Positions 25,589 to 38,052 of a stretch of 64,000 nucleotides of DNA are shown here, one piece after another. The stretch's first letter is position 1; each line of letters opens with the position of its first letter. This DNA comes from Tillandsia leiboldiana (taxonomy: Eukaryota > Streptophyta > Magnoliopsida > Poales > Bromeliaceae), in the NCBI GenBank assembly GCA_029204045.2, contig CM055063.1, positions 36,117,562 through 36,181,561 of the forward strand. The letters are read 5' to 3'. Made by a program: the position numbers and the translations under genes. Below the pieces are notes generated by a model. The model was given only the letters and a program-made list of their open reading frames with translations, did not search any database and had not been told where the DNA came from.

Positions 25589-28500
25589 CCAATCTAGCCA
25601 CCAGTAAAAACTGGTACCGCCCGCTGCCGCGATCCGCATCGGCAACCTGATCCGCACCAAAGTGATAGCATGAGTCAATGCCGTCCGGTACCCACGATTG
25701 GTACCACCGCACGCTTCGAAGTGGCATCGAGGGGAGCTACCCACAGCAGGAAAGTAACCATGTCAGAAAGTATCATAAAAGCGGACTGATCATGACTATG
25801 ATCAAAGTGGAAAACCCCTCCACTAAAAAACCCCAATCTGATGCAAAGGTAAACTCCGGTCAACCGCCTAATGTCCTTACCGCAATACCCCACGTCTCGT
25901 TTGGTTCTGGAATTAGTACAGAAGGAGTATTCCGGTATAAGTATATTTGAGTATCAGTTAGGTAAATAAAAACAGTGTTTTGTTGGGAGTATAAGATAAT
26001 TCAAGTATAAGAAAATATGTGTGGGTGGGATTGAAGAATCAGAGGGTATACATAGTTGACTTTTGAGTAAAAGACCAAATTGCCCTTTTACCTTTTGATG
26101 TGTGGGTAAAAATGGGTAATTCTATATTGTATTATAACTTTTTAAAATTAGTGTTAAATTATTTTATGTAAAAAATGATTATTTTATATAAAAATTATAA
26201 TAAAATATTTCTGGTAAAGAATAAAATTTAAAAAATCCTCAGAGTGTTAATTAGTGTTAAATAAAAATAGTGTTAGTATTTCTATTTACTATTAATGTTT
26301 TATTTTTTAATACTTATGGTACTTATCTATTAATTAAATAACTTAAATTCATAGAAATTATTGTTTTATTATTTATTTGACAATAATTCATATTATCTTA
26401 CATTAAAAATTTTTTCTGATAATATATAACAATTTTAAAAAAATTAATAATTAGTGTTATTAGTGTTAAAATTAAGTCATCCGAAATTTCTACTTCAATC
26501 TGCACTTTGAAATTTCACTGTCCATCCAACAGAAGATAGGGAAGAAGAAAGACTATGGGACAAAAGAGATGAGTAGAAATCATCTTTATTTTCTTTTTTT
26601 TAACTACGCAGGAAAATATCGTACTCTAAAAAACAAAACAGCAATCAACAAATCGCTCGACGCTCCACACAAACGTCCAATGAGAGCGACAAAAAAAAAA
26701 AAAAAAAAAAAAGAGAGAGCATCATCACCATCCATCCATCACACAAAGTGCCATGAGAGCCCACCAAACCCAAAATAATAATAAAAAAAAAAGTTAAGAA
26801 AAATAGATGAGTTAAAGCAAAGAGAGAATAACGATATGGTAAATGGTCCCCCTCATCGATCCGCGTAGATCATCTAACTCGTTTACAAGAACATGGCGAA
26901 GGCGTGCACCGCCAAGGCAACGCCGCCGTCCGCTAGGGTCCCGGCGCCCTCGCGGGCGTCGCCGCAGCATTCTTCACGTCGGCCTTGTCCGACCGCCGCG
27001 GGCCCGTCCGCCGGGACTCCCCCGCCGGGTGGCCGCGGGTGGCGCCGGCGGAGAGGCGTGGTGGGCGCGTGCCGAGCGTGGGCATGGCGGGGGCCTTCGC
27101 CTTGGGAGCCGGGCGTGCGCCGGGCTGGGGAGGCTGCGGCGCGGGGCCCGGGTGGGGCGGATGCGGGGGCTGCACCGAAGAGCTCGACGGGAGGAGATGG
27201 GAGAAGAGGAGAGATGAAGTGGAGAAGGAGAGAAGGGTAAAATAGAGGAGAGAAAGTTGGAGTAATTCTGGGGGGGGTGAATCACCGACGTGTTTATACC
27301 GGGACAAAAGGGAAAAGGGGGGATTCGAAATCCCCCCTGTTCCAAAGCGTTTGGGTAGCAAAGGGGGTAACCCCCTTTACCGAACCAAACAGTGCCCACA
27401 AGTCGCACAATCAAGTACGACTGTCCAGACTCCAAGGTCCCGACTCCACTATCCCAAACCCCTGCTCGAACCCGAGCCATATGAATCCAAAGTCAAAATG
27501 AGAAGGAGAAAGAAAACAATCATGGTCTTCTCCTAAGTCAAATCCCAATATATAGTGTGCAATAATAGTGGCCTATCTAGATGTCCAAATAAGCATGCAA
27601 CAGTCCTCAAGAAGATAAAAAAAGAGTATCAACAGTAACTCCACATGTGTATTAAGTAATAGTGTTCCGCATAAATATAACCATCATGCTAAATCATCAG
27701 CCACTCACATGTATATAATCCATGTCCATAATAAATCTCAAAGTGGTCACCCGCACATAGATATGTCATCATGTCCAATACTTAATCCATTAAACCAACT
27801 TTATAAAATCTATGTGCTACATTGCATGCTAGATATCACTATTAAAATATCTCCAAGATCATATTCCAACAACATATTATCCCAGTATAGTTCCAACATG
27901 CTTTATCCACATAATTAATCTCAAATGATAGCTCGCATTTTTATCATTCAATCATGCATGGTAATCAATCAATAAGTCCAAACGGGGAATCCTCTAAAAC
28001 TTAGTGAGTAAATCACAGTATAGGTAAGCAACAACTACCCACCTGAAAGCGACTGTCCAAATCACAGCTGAAAGTACCAGAACTTAAATAATCTCCTACT
28101 CCAAGGGTCCAGTAATACCCGCACTCTCCTGGGTACACATAAAGTCCATAAATCCCAAAACTACCCCCACATACACATACAGAAATCAGTCCCAAAGATG
28201 CCCTTATTTCACCTCTGAAATGCCCAGAAAAGTCCAATAAAATATCACAGCGATCCTCGCGTCGATACCTTCGAAACGAGTACCTGCACGTCCAAATCCG
28301 AGTTCTGCAGGTCAGATATAATTCTACAAGTAACCATCCCTAAAGGATCCTCCAAAAAAACTGTAGCACTTAACCTGGAGAAACAGTGATTTCTCACTTT
28401 TGGGAAATTCAGAAAAAATCCAAGAAAAATATGGGGATGTTCCTTGCGACGATAGATCAAATTAACTCTTTAAAAGCCTCGATCGATGTTCCTACTCAAG

Positions 28501-29740
28501 ATATAAAATCAACAAGCTCATGCTGTCCAGGAATCCATCACAGAAAATGGGGTCAAAGATGCCTCGGGAACCATGCCAAGACCAAAATAAAGTGAAACAA
28601 TCACACGGAAATCGAAGCCTTACCTCTCAGAACATGCAGTCGAAGAAATCGTCCAAAATTCCTCCTGGTTTGCGCACAGAAAATTCTGACTGAACTGCGA
28701 CGAAAATGGGCCGAGAAAGAGGAAACGTCGAGCGCACCGCGTCGCAGATGACTCGCTGTCGGCAACTCCAAAAATTCCAAAACTTCCTAGGAGATGGGGA
28801 TAGAGAGAGGAAGAAGTCTTCTTAACACACACACCCTCAATTCTCTCTCTAAAGCGCGGAAAAAGAACAGAAAGGGAGGAAAGTGGAGCTGTATTTATAG
28901 GCCCAGAAACAAAATGCCAAATTCCCACTGTGTCCCAAGATCGGGCGCCCGGAAATATTGGGCTGCTACAGTGCGGCCCAATTCGGGAACACTGTGCTGC
29001 CCGGAAGAGCCCCGGGGCGCGACACTGTGCCGCCAAAACAGCGGACAGCGGCCCCACCCATCGGGCGTCGCCACGTTCCCACCGCCCACGTGTTCCACAC
29101 GTGCCTCGAGCACGTGGGCGGCGTGCACCGCGCCAATAGGGACACGCCACGTGTCACCACGCGGTTCACGTGGTCCACGCCCCCGGTCTACGCGCCGGTC
29201 TTCCGGAAAGTGTCCGCCAACCAGAGTCGCCACGGTCCCAGACAGGCCGCCCTCCTTGACGCCGCCCGAACCAATGAGGAGCTGCCACGTGGCAACCTCA
29301 ACCTTCCGTGCACCCGGTGCACGACTATTCTGTGGACCGCCCGCTTGCGCGCCTGCCCGCGCCCGCCGCCGCCCTGCTCCGCCGCTGCGCCGCTTGCTCC
29401 GCCGTGCGCCGCCGCTCGCCGCCTGCCGCCGGTCGCCGGAACAGTATTTCCGGCGGCCGGAATTACTGTTCCGGCGTGAACAGGTAATTTTGCGCCGAAA
29501 ATAAAGTGAATACACCATTTTGATCGTTTTCACGCGCTGAGTCCAAATCGCTGTCCGATTTTCCAAATTCTCATCCGAAATTTTGCCGAAAGCCCCCGAA
29601 AAAGCCAAATTGATCCGATTTTTGCGCCGGGTCCATTTTAAAAATCCAATTTCAATTCTACAAGCTCCATGACACTGCGTGAGCTTCCTATATTCACTGA
29701 TAAACCCGCAAAAGCTTCTACAAAAGTCCGGGTCACCACA
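25589..29740 (-). repeat. LTR copy right of gap (error-rich; matches 15728-20624)
   Basis: It starts at a point equivalent to about 16373 in the first LTR and runs to the LTR end. It contains the AGP-bearing insertion (about 25893-27394) and the segment equivalent to 19080-19170 (about 28240-28315), and resembles the first LTR at GCATGCTA. Dense single-base indels up to about 29560 suggest uncorrected long-read sequence; quality becomes clean near the internal region. Confidence 0.8.
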
Positions 29741-30373
29741 TCCTCCCCCACTAAAAAGAGTTTCGTCCTCGAAACAAAACTAAACAGCATCCCATAGTCC
29801 GATGCCTCACATAAGTACGGGTAGGTGTCCGTCATCTCCGACTCCAGCCCCCAAAACTGTCTGCAAGCTCCTTCAAAAATATGAAGCAAACCTCAAGCTC
29901 GAGCCACCATATCTCTTCTGGCATCCCTAGTACACGAACACCTCCTGGTACACGAACACCTCCTGGTCAATATCCTCGCGGCACAATCGATCGTCGTGAA
30001 GTACCGAGCCTGCCCATCCATCCCGAGCATCCTATTCATGTCCCGCAGCCATCTGGTCTGCTGGTAAAATCTAGGACTCAATCTACACCGGGTAGGACCA
30101 ATGACACTCCTCCATGTGCAAAATATGATCGGGAATCTGAACCTCCCGTGCACGTGTAACCATCCTACCCTAACCCAGGCAATGATGCAAATATACTCCT
30201 AACAAATGACTAGGATGCTCAAATGCAATACAATGCAAAATCTAATGACAGAAGGTAAAATAATACCTGTCACCACATAATCGCTGCTGTAAAGTCCTCC
30301 ACCTGAGCGGCATATACCCGACCGCTCTGAGCCGGTGGCCAGTGATCAGAAGAGTGGAAGGGAGGTGACCTGC

Positions 30374-31597
30374 TCACTGGAGCAAAGACTGCTGAGCTGA
30401 CGTCCTCTGTCGAAATGCACTAGGAGCCGAGGCTGAAGATGGTGCCGTGGAAGTCGATAGGGGGCATGAAGCTCGAACGTGGCCTGACTGTCCACACTTA
30501 TAACAACGACCCCACCTCAGATCACAGGTGTGAGACAGATGAGGTTCTCCACAGAAAATACATCTGTCACGACGTCGTGGCTGCTGCTGCGGCTGCTGCT
30601 GTTGCTGCCTCTGGGGTCCACCAGACTCTTGTTGCTCAGAATGCCCCTGGCCATGAGACTGAGGCCGCGACGGTCGTGGCGGTCTCCAAGAACTAGCCTG
30701 TCCTCCATCATCAGGTGCTGGTCGCTTCCTCTCAGAACTCTGTGCGACCGACCCGCTCCTCTTGGCAATCTTCGTGTTGCCCTGCTCCACCCACAGTGCC
30801 TGCTCAACGGCTTCACCAAGGGTCTGTAGCCTCCGAGCGTGCACCAGGGTATAGATCTCAGGTCGAAGACCAGACTTGAACAACTCGACCTCATGCGGTC
30901 CATCACGGGCAACGAAAGGCACGCAGTTAAGCAACTGCATAAACTCCTGGTAGTACTCCTGCACCGATTTGTCTCCCTGCTGGATATTCTTCAAGTCGTC
31001 CTCCAGCTTCCGTTTCACGCTCCCAGAAAAGTACGTTCCAAGTAGCATACGCCGGAACTCGGACCAGGGCAGCTGTCGTGTGGTCTGGAACTCCGCTGGC
31101 TCCACCCGACGCCACCATGCGTCAGCATCCCCCTCGAGACAATGCACTGCCATGTGCACTCTGTACTTCGGGTCGATGAAGAAATCCCTAAACAACTTCT
31201 CCATCGAAGATAACCAAGCCTCCGAATCCCACGGTCGCGCGTTCTGCCCCGAGAATCTAGGCGGTCCATACTGGCAGAACTTGGTGAGCTTCTCCGCGAT
31301 ATACTCCTCCTGAGAAGGGGTCAAAGGCTGGGCCGCTCCTCGAGCCCCACTACTCGATGATGGCGCCGTCGGCACACGAAGTGGTACAGGTGATACAGGG
31401 GCCTCCAAAACAGTCGGGGACGGCGCCGCCTCTCTCTGGGCTACAAGCTGGTCAATCCTTTGCTCCTGCCGACGGGTATGCTCCGCCAATTGGGCCACCA
31501 TGGCCCTCAGCTCACTCAACTCCGAAGATCCGGTCTGCTCCGGCTCCTCAGGGGGTGTAAGGGTACCCCGAGTAGTAATCCGACGTCGGGGAGGCAT
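30374..31597 (-). CDS. gag: gag polyprotein of gag-only LTR retrotransposon
   Basis: Encodes the structural capsid/nucleocapsid protein that packages element RNA into virus-like particles in the cytoplasm. The start is the ATG at 31597 (MPPRRRITTRG). Visible parts: a coiled-coil-like stretch (ELRAMVAQLAEHTRRQEQRI); the Ty3/gypsy Retrotrans_gag core with CLEGDADAWWRRVEPAEF and FRRMLLGTYFSGSVKRKLED; YYQEFMQLLNCVPF; a Gln/Arg-rich linker; a cysteine motif CIFCGEPHLSHTC; and a CCHC knuckle CYKCGQSGHVRASCP. The frame ends at 30374 after AQQS; in the other copy one extra base in an A-run (about 21270) lets it continue about 50 residues, so this stop may be a sequence error. No pol follows before the polypurine tract. 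The family resembles Tekay/Del-type gag. Confidence 0.85.
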   Translation of the reverse strand: MPPRRRITTRGTLTPPEEPEQTGSSELSELRAMVAQLAEHTRRQEQRIDQLVAQREAAPSPTVLEAPVSPVPLRVPTAPSSSSGARGAAQPLTPSQEEYIAEKLTKFCQYGPPRFSGQNARPWDSEAWLSSMEKLFRDFFIDPKYRVHMAVHCLEGDADAWWRRVEPAEFQTTRQLPWSEFRRMLLGTYFSGSVKRKLEDDLKNIQQGDKSVQEYYQEFMQLLNCVPFVARDGPHEVELFKSGLRPEIYTLVHARRLQTLGEAVEQALWVEQGNTKIAKRSGSVAQSSERKRPAPDDGGQASSWRPPRPSRPQSHGQGHSEQQESGGPQRQQQQQPQQQPRRRDRCIFCGEPHLSHTCDLRWGRCYKCGQSGHVRASCPLSTSTAPSSASAPSAFRQRTSAQQSLLQ

Positions 31598-31869
31598 CCT
31601 GCCAACAGAAAACACAAGTCAGGACGTAACCACGCACGACCCAATCTAGCGAAAGTCAAAGACATCCCCCTATTTCTGTAGCTTTATGTTGTCTGCAGCC
31701 AACATAACCGTTCACAGAAACAAGATATGTCAATCCCTCTTCCCTCATCGGAAGAGTCAAATAACCCAATCACCGACTTTCGCCAACAACATCACGTCTC
31801 TCACGCCCTATCATCCTAGGGTCCAACATAAGCCTAGGGTTTTCTAAGTCCCAACTGACCTATCCCTAA

Positions 31870-31889
31870 GCTCTGATACCAACTTAATC
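31870..31889 (-). other. Primer-binding site, second copy (initiator Met-tRNA)
   Basis: TGGTATCAGAGC on the minus strand, eight bases inside the LTR at 31890, as in the first copy. Confidence 0.85.
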
Positions 31890-34800
31890 TGTCACGCCCC
31901 GGGTGGAAACCAGAACTCGGGCTCGCCAACAGATCCGCCATGCACACGGAATTTTCCATGTACACGAAGCGTCGGTAACCTGCTCAGATATAAATGTACA
32001 AAAAAAGAGCATAATACAGAGCTGAACTAAAGAACTACATAATATCTCAGACTGGAAAAGAAATAAAAACTGTAAAAATACAATAAACTCCCAGCTCACC
32101 AAAATAATACACCCAGCTGGCCAAAGCCAGACCACAAAAATAAAAGTGAACTACTACAGTATGAGTAAAAGGGTACAATATTTGTCTAATAGCAACTCAC
32201 AGCCTCACCGGAGATCTATCTACTCAGCGATCCCCTCACCTCGATCCGCTGCCGATGGCCCAGCAGCTCCCGCAGAAGGCTCTGCAAAACAAGGAAAAGA
32301 AAGAGAGAAAAACAACAATGGGGGTGAGAACCACTAGTAAACCAGTAGCCTCCCCCTGTGGGTAAAGCCTCAAACTCCGACGTACCCACTAAGTCTACCA
32401 GAGGCAAAGAATGAAGAAAGTGGTAAGCTATAAGACTACAAATAAAAAGGAACTACCACAAGTATGCCTCTAAATGCAGTGCCAAAATGAATGACTGTAA
32501 GTATGCATCAGTAACCGCATCTGTCCAAATAAACCCAATCTAGCCACCAGTAAAAACTGGTACCGCCTGCTGCCGCTATCGTCATCGTGCAACCTGATCC
32601 GCACCAAAGTGATAGCAATGAGTCAATGCCGTCCGGTACCCACTTGGTACCCCGCACGCTTCGAAGTGGCACTCGAGGGGAGCTACCCACACGAGGAAAG
32701 TAACCATGTCATAAGTATCATAAAAGCAGGACTGGATCATGACTATGATCAAAGTGGAAAACCCCTCCACTAAAGAAACCCCAATCTGATGCAAAGGTAA
32801 ACATCCGGTCAACCGCCTAATGTCCGCGGTTACCGCAATACCCCACAAGTCCACAATCAAGTACGACCTGTCCCAGACTCCAAGGTCCCGACTACACTAT
32901 CCCAAACCCCTGCTCGAACCCGAGCAATATGAATCAAAAGTCAAAATGAGAAGGAGAAAGAAAACAATCATGGTTTCTCCTAAGTCAAATCCCAATATGA
33001 TAGTGTAGCAATAAATAGTGGCCTATCTAGATGTCCAAATAAGCATGCAACAGTCCTCGAGAAAGATAAAGAAAGAGTATCAAACAGTAACTCCACATGT
33101 GTATTAAGTAATAGTTCCGCATAAATATAACCATCATGCTAAAATCATCAGCCAACTACACATGTATATAATCCATGGTCCATAATAAATCTCAAAGTGG
33201 TACCCGCACATAGATATGTCATCATGTCCCAATACTTAATCCATTTAACCAACTTTTATAAAATCTATGTGCTACACGGCATGTTAATTATCACTATTAA
33301 AATATCTCCAAGATCATATTCCAACAACAATATTATCCCAGTAATATTTCCAACATGCTTTATCCACATAATTAATCTCAAATGATAGGCTCGCATTTTT
33401 ATCATTCAATCATGCATGGTAATCAATCAATAAGTCCAAACGGGGAATCCTCTAAAAAAACTTAGTGAGTAAATCACAGTAAGAGGTAAGCAACAACTAC
33501 CCACCTGAAGAGCTGACTGTCCAAATCCCACAGCTGAAAGTACCAGGAAATATAAATCTCCTACTCCAAGGGGTCCAGTAATACCCGCAACTCTCCTGGG
33601 TACAACATAAAGTCCATAAATCCCAAAAACTACCCCCACATACACATACAGAAATCAGTCCCAAAGATGCCCTTATTTCACCTGCTGAAAATGCCCAGAG
33701 GTCAAGATATAAATTCTACAAGGTAACCATCCCTAAAGGATCCTCCAAAAAAAACTGTAGCACTTAACTCTGGAGAAACAGTGATTTCTCACTTTTGGGA
33801 AATTCAGAAAAATCCAAGAAAAATATGGGGATGTTCCTTGCGACGAATAGATCAAAATCAACTTTTTAAACGCCTCGATCCGATGTTCCTACGCCAAGAT
33901 ATAAAATCAACAAGCTCATGCTGTCCAGGAAATCCATCACAGAAAATGGGGTCAAAAGATGCCTCGGGAACCATGCCAAGAACCCAAAATAAAGTGAAAC
34001 AATCAACACGGAAATCGAAGCCTTACCTCTCAGGAACATGTAGTCGAAGAAATCGTCCAAAAATTCCTCCTGGTTTGCGCACAGGAAAATTCTGACTGAA
34101 CTGCGACGGAAATGGGCCGAGAAAGAGGAAACGTCGAAGCGCACCGCGTCGCAGATGACTCGCTGTCGGCAACTCCAAAAATTCCAAAACTTCCTAGAGA
34201 GATGGAGGATAGAGAGAGGAAGAAGTCTTCTTAAGGACACACCCTCAGATTCTCTCTCTAAAGCTCGGAAAAAGAACAGAAAGGGAGGAAAGTGGAGCTG
34301 TATTTATAGGCCCAGAAAACAAATGCCAAAATTCCCACTGTGTCCCAAGAATCGGGCGCCCGGAAATATTGGGCTGCTACAGTGCGGCCCAATTCGGGAA
34401 CACTGTGCGCGCCCGGAAGAGCCCGGGCGCGACACGTGTCCGCCAAACAGCGGACAGCGGTGCCCACCCATCGGGCGCCGCCACGTGTCCCAGCCGCCCA
34501 CGTGTTCCACGTGCCTCGAGCACGTGGGCGGCGTGCACCCGCCAATAGGGACACGCCACGTGTCACCACGCGGTTCACGTGGTCCACGCCCCCGGTCTAC
34601 GCGCCGGGTCTTCCGGAAAGTGTCGGCCAACCAGAAGTCGCCACGTGTCCCAGACAGGCCGCCCTCCTTGACGCCGCCGACCAATGAGGAGCTGCCACGT
34701 GGCAACCTCAACCTTCCGTGCACCCGGTGCACGACTATTCTGTGGACCGCCCGCTTGCGCGCCTGCCCGCGCCCGCCCGCGGCCCTGCTCCGCCGCTGCG

Positions 34801-35141
34801 CCGCTTGCTCCGCCGCTCGCCGCCTGCCGCCGGTCGCCGGAACAGTATTTCCGGCGGCCGGAATTACTGTTCCGGCGTGAACAGTAATTTTGCGCCGAAA
34901 ATAAAGTGAATACACCATTTTGATCGTTTTCGCGCGCTGAGTCCAAATCCGCTGTCCGATTTTCCAAATTCTCATCCGAAATTTTGCCGAAAGCCCCCGG
35001 AAAAGCCAAATTGATCCGATTTTTGCGCCGGGTCCATTTTAAAAATCCAATTTCAATTCTACAAGCTCCATGACACTGCGTGAGCTTCCTATAGTCACTG
35101 ATAAACCCGCAAAAGCTTCTACAAAAGTCCGGGTCACCACA
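31890..35141 (-). repeat. LTR of gag-only element (5' LTR on element strand), clean copy
   Basis: A 3.25-kb LTR without the AGP-bearing insertion; the empty site reads ATACCCCACAAGTCC (about 32840). It ends CACCACA, followed directly by the target duplication GTTCG. A stretch of 80-90 bp present in the LTR at 15728 is missing at about 33697. It drives transcription leftwards on the minus strand; a TATTTATAGG motif (minus strand CCTATAAATA) lies at about 34302-34311. Confidence 0.88.
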
Positions 35142-35875
35142 GTTCGTGGCTTACCAATTACCGCTTTTGTAATGGCAACATTACATCGACTGGTTGAGTT
35201 CTTTCTAAAACATCGTCAAGAGGGAGCAGCAATGTTTACTCCATTTGTATCGGATGTGGATAAAACTATTAATAGCCGAATGTCAGTGGGTAGAGCACAT
35301 ACAGTTAGACGATATGGATATCAAGAATTTGAAGTTCTTACAGGAAGGGATTTGCAATACCAAGTCATTATCAATGGAGCAAATTCTACATGTTCATGTT
35401 TGTGTTTGCAACTGACAGGATTACCTTGTTCATATATATTAGCTTGTTGTAGTTCGTTACACATGAACATAGATTATTATAGTCTATGCGCCCGTTGGTA
35501 TACTACTGAATCCTTTCGAGATACATACGATCCACAGTTCCATCCGGTCCCCGATCGGCGTTATTGGGTTGAGTCATATGACACACCTATACTTCCACCA
35601 CACGCGCGAAGAAAGAAAGGACGACCCAAATCTATGCGCATTCGCAATATTATGGACGAAGGCGCGGGAAGTAGTAGGAGCAAGTGTAGTCTGTGTAAAC
35701 AACCCGACCATTATAAAAGCACATGTCCTGAAAATCAACAAAGAAGGACCGAAAGACGTCGACGATTAGGTTATTTGTTTAATATCTTGATTGTTTGATA
35801 TATTGATTGTTTTGATTAATTTACAATACTTCATGCCTAATATAATTTTTGTTTTACTTATTGGTATTATTTCAG

Positions 35876-38052
35876 ATGGACGATCACGAGGAGGCAGGAC
35901 CGATTGATGCCTCTGTATTGACAGATCAGCCCCACCACAGATGTACTAGCATTAGAGATGAGGTTATATATATTTTTTTTTATTAACTTTTTCATTTCTT
36001 TGATATTTCATGTACTAATATTATGTGATTTTTATATAATTGCAGGGTTATTCTCCGGTTGAATTTGTGGAGCATAGTCGCACACTGAACCGCTGGCAGA
36101 TTGAGCATTCTGCAGTATTGGAGCTACTGCGACGTGCGGGATTCTATTATGTATCGCGGTTGAGGCGCGTCATGCTCGATCAGGCTTTGTTAGGATCCTT
36201 AGTGGAGCGGTGGCGGGGGGAGACGCAGTTCTTTCACTTGAGACATGGGGAGATGACAGTCACCTTGATGGACGTGGCTGTCATTACTGGACTTCGCATT
36301 GATGGGGGGGCGGTGACCGGAGTAGGCTCGTATCAGTGGGGGGCGCTATGTGAGCTCTTGCTTGGGGTGCTTCCCGGAGATATCAGAGGCGGAGAGATCA
36401 AACTTGAATGGTTGTATCTGCAGTTTCACGACATCCCCGTAGATGCACAGCCCGCAGTGATAGAGGCTACAGCCAGAGCGTATATTTTGTTTCAAATAGG
36501 TTGTAGCCTAATGGCAAACCCAAGCAGAACTAGAGTGCATTTAAAGTGGTTGCCTCTTTTAGAGGATTTTGACGCTTGTGGTGCCTTGGCATGGGGTGCG
36601 GCGACGCTAGCTCATCTTTATCGAGCATTAGCAAATGCTTGCATGAGGGGGAAAGCGAGTTGTTGTTGTTTTGCGACATTACTTCAGGTACATTACTTTA
36701 CTAGTAATTTCATTGATGAAATTCAATTATTATTTCTAAGTACCTTAATATGTAGATTTGGGCATGGGATCATCTGCACATTGGTCGACCTGAGATAGTC
36801 GGACCGCAGTTTGATCTTATTGATCTGCCACTAGGTTGCAGGTATGTATTAAATTTTAAGGTTTCTGTGTTTTATATTATCATTACTAATATATTATATG
36901 TGAAACAGGTGGAATAATAGGTTGGCTTTTCGAGACAATGTCAGGACGGCTGACATTGAGTTTTATCGTGATCAGCTTGATTGCCAGTTAGAGTCTCAGG
37001 TACATGAGTTAATTATCATAAGTTTTCATTCACATAACTTTTTTTTTTTTTATTACAAGTTACTTATCATTTACTTTTCACAATAGATTATATGGAGGCC
37101 ATATACAGATGATATACTAGGGTCACTTCCACCTTTTTGTCTAGTGGGATCTCCGGTATGGCGATCACGGACGACCCTAGTATGTTTTCATATTATTGAG
37201 CTACATCTTCCGGATCGGGTGCTTCGTCATTTTGGATTTCGACAGCATATACCCGACGCAGTAGTTGCTCTACCTCGCATCACTTCAAGAGGTAGAGCGG
37301 ATCTGAACTGGGCGGATTTTCATGGCATACATATTCAGGCTTGGGACGCTCGACTGCAGTATATAGTAGAGGTGGACCCCCATGTAGATCCCGATTATAT
37401 ACGCGCCGCTTCTATCTACATGCAGTGGTATTGGAGTATCACCAGGAGGTGGATATCTACTCCAGCACCGCGTCCCCCCCTTGCATATGAGCCCCATGGA
37501 CATCGCGAGAGATTTTTGGTATGATATAATAATTAATTTCATTTTCAAACGAAAGTCAACGTAATTATTGTGATACTGTTTTCATTTCAGGTCGATCTCC
37601 TTCAGAGAATGGAACATACGGTCCGAAGTGTACTACCCCAGCTTTCACATACTGGACCACCTTTCGACATTCTGACACGTGGTGCTGATCAGGTGGAGGT
37701 TGGTTTACTGACTCTACAGACATTACCACCTACTACACCACGCCCAGCGGATCATGGTGGAGCATCGACGTCGGGGCATGCACCATCACCTAGTCCATCG
37801 GGGACACAGCCAGCAGAGCATGGTGGAGCATCGACGTCGGGGCATGCACCATCACCATCAGATACTACGCCACCATCGGGGTACGTACCACTTGGTCGTC
37901 GTCAACGAGGACCTGATCTTTTTTATTTGAGGCGACCACGGCAGCGACAGTCCTCCCAGACTGATCAGCCCTCATCTTCAGCTCCTTCACAGCCAGAGGG
38001 CATGGCTATTTCTCAGTTGGACCAATTGGACCGTATTGAGCCATTTGATTAG
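35876..38052 (+). CDS. Plant mobile domain (PMD) protein carried by the MULE, 6 exons, intact
   Basis: Exons 35876-35962, 36046-36687, 36756-36841, 36909-36999, 37087-37518 and 37591-38052 join through GT-AG introns with consistent phases into about 599 codons without a stop. The N-terminus has the PMD signature GPIDASVLTDQPHHRCTS, then GFYYVSRLRRVMLDQALLG, LVERWRGETQFFHLRHGEM and TVTLMDVAVITGLRIDG, matching the aminotransferase-like/PMD family (PF10536) of MAIN-LIKE proteins. A later part with RHFGFRQHIPD and HVDPDYIRAASIYMQWYW is typical of the C-terminal half. The tail is a Ser/Pro-rich duplication (GGASTSGHAPSPS twice). Host MAIN/MAIL1 act in silencing and meristem maintenance; the role of the transposon-borne form is unknown. 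It starts about 80 bp after the transposase frame ends. Confidence 0.88.

Larger units (their letters stand above)
15728..35141 (-). mobile_element. Gag-only LTR retrotransposon (TR-GAG type), assembled twice around a gap
   Basis: The element begins TGTCACGCC and ends CACCACA on the plus strand, flanked by a perfect 5-bp duplication GTTCG (15723-15727, 35142-35146) within the MULE transposase exon. It is read on the minus strand. As assembled: LTR 15728-20624, internal 20625-22779, LTR 22780-25488, 100 N, LTR 25589-29740, internal 29741-31889, LTR 31890-35141. Each internal region is about 2.15 kb and holds a Met-tRNA primer site, a gag gene and a polypurine tract, but no protease, RT, RNase H or integrase. 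This fits the nonautonomous terminal-repeat-with-GAG class. The middle part is probably an assembly duplication. Confidence 0.88.
13528..35798 (+). pseudogene. mudrA-like MULE transposase, frameshifted and split by a retrotransposon
   Basis: Exons 13528-13919, 14012-14098 and 14173-15727 continue after the nested retrotransposon at 35147 and run to about 35798. GT-AG junctions keep phase. Visible parts in order: a novel N-terminal domain; an acidic linker (14240-14500); the MuDR DNA-binding domain (KDRIFSDKTSLVNALDRWHI region with C-x4-C and H-x-C, about 14600-14815); the MULE DDE domain with LSIDATHLYEKYGGHALIA (about 15188); GIMTTNRSESLN (15676); a SWIM-type finger CSCLCLQLTGLPCSYIL (35393), in which the usual CxH histidine is Tyr; and a CCHC knuckle CSLCKQPDHYKSTCP (35688). 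A frameshift near 15640 (TAA at 15644) breaks the catalytic domain, and the LTR element splits the codon after GVLRGV. The product cannot be made intact from this copy. Confidence 0.9.

Noticed and set aside
25169..25744. Frames containing long runs of unknown residues
   Set aside because: They run through the 100-N gap.
15728..35141. Genuine tandem retrotransposon array (three LTRs, two internal regions)
   Set aside because: The variant pattern pairs each gap-side LTR with the opposite outer LTR and both gap-side copies are error-rich, which favours two overlapping contigs. Not excluded without reads.
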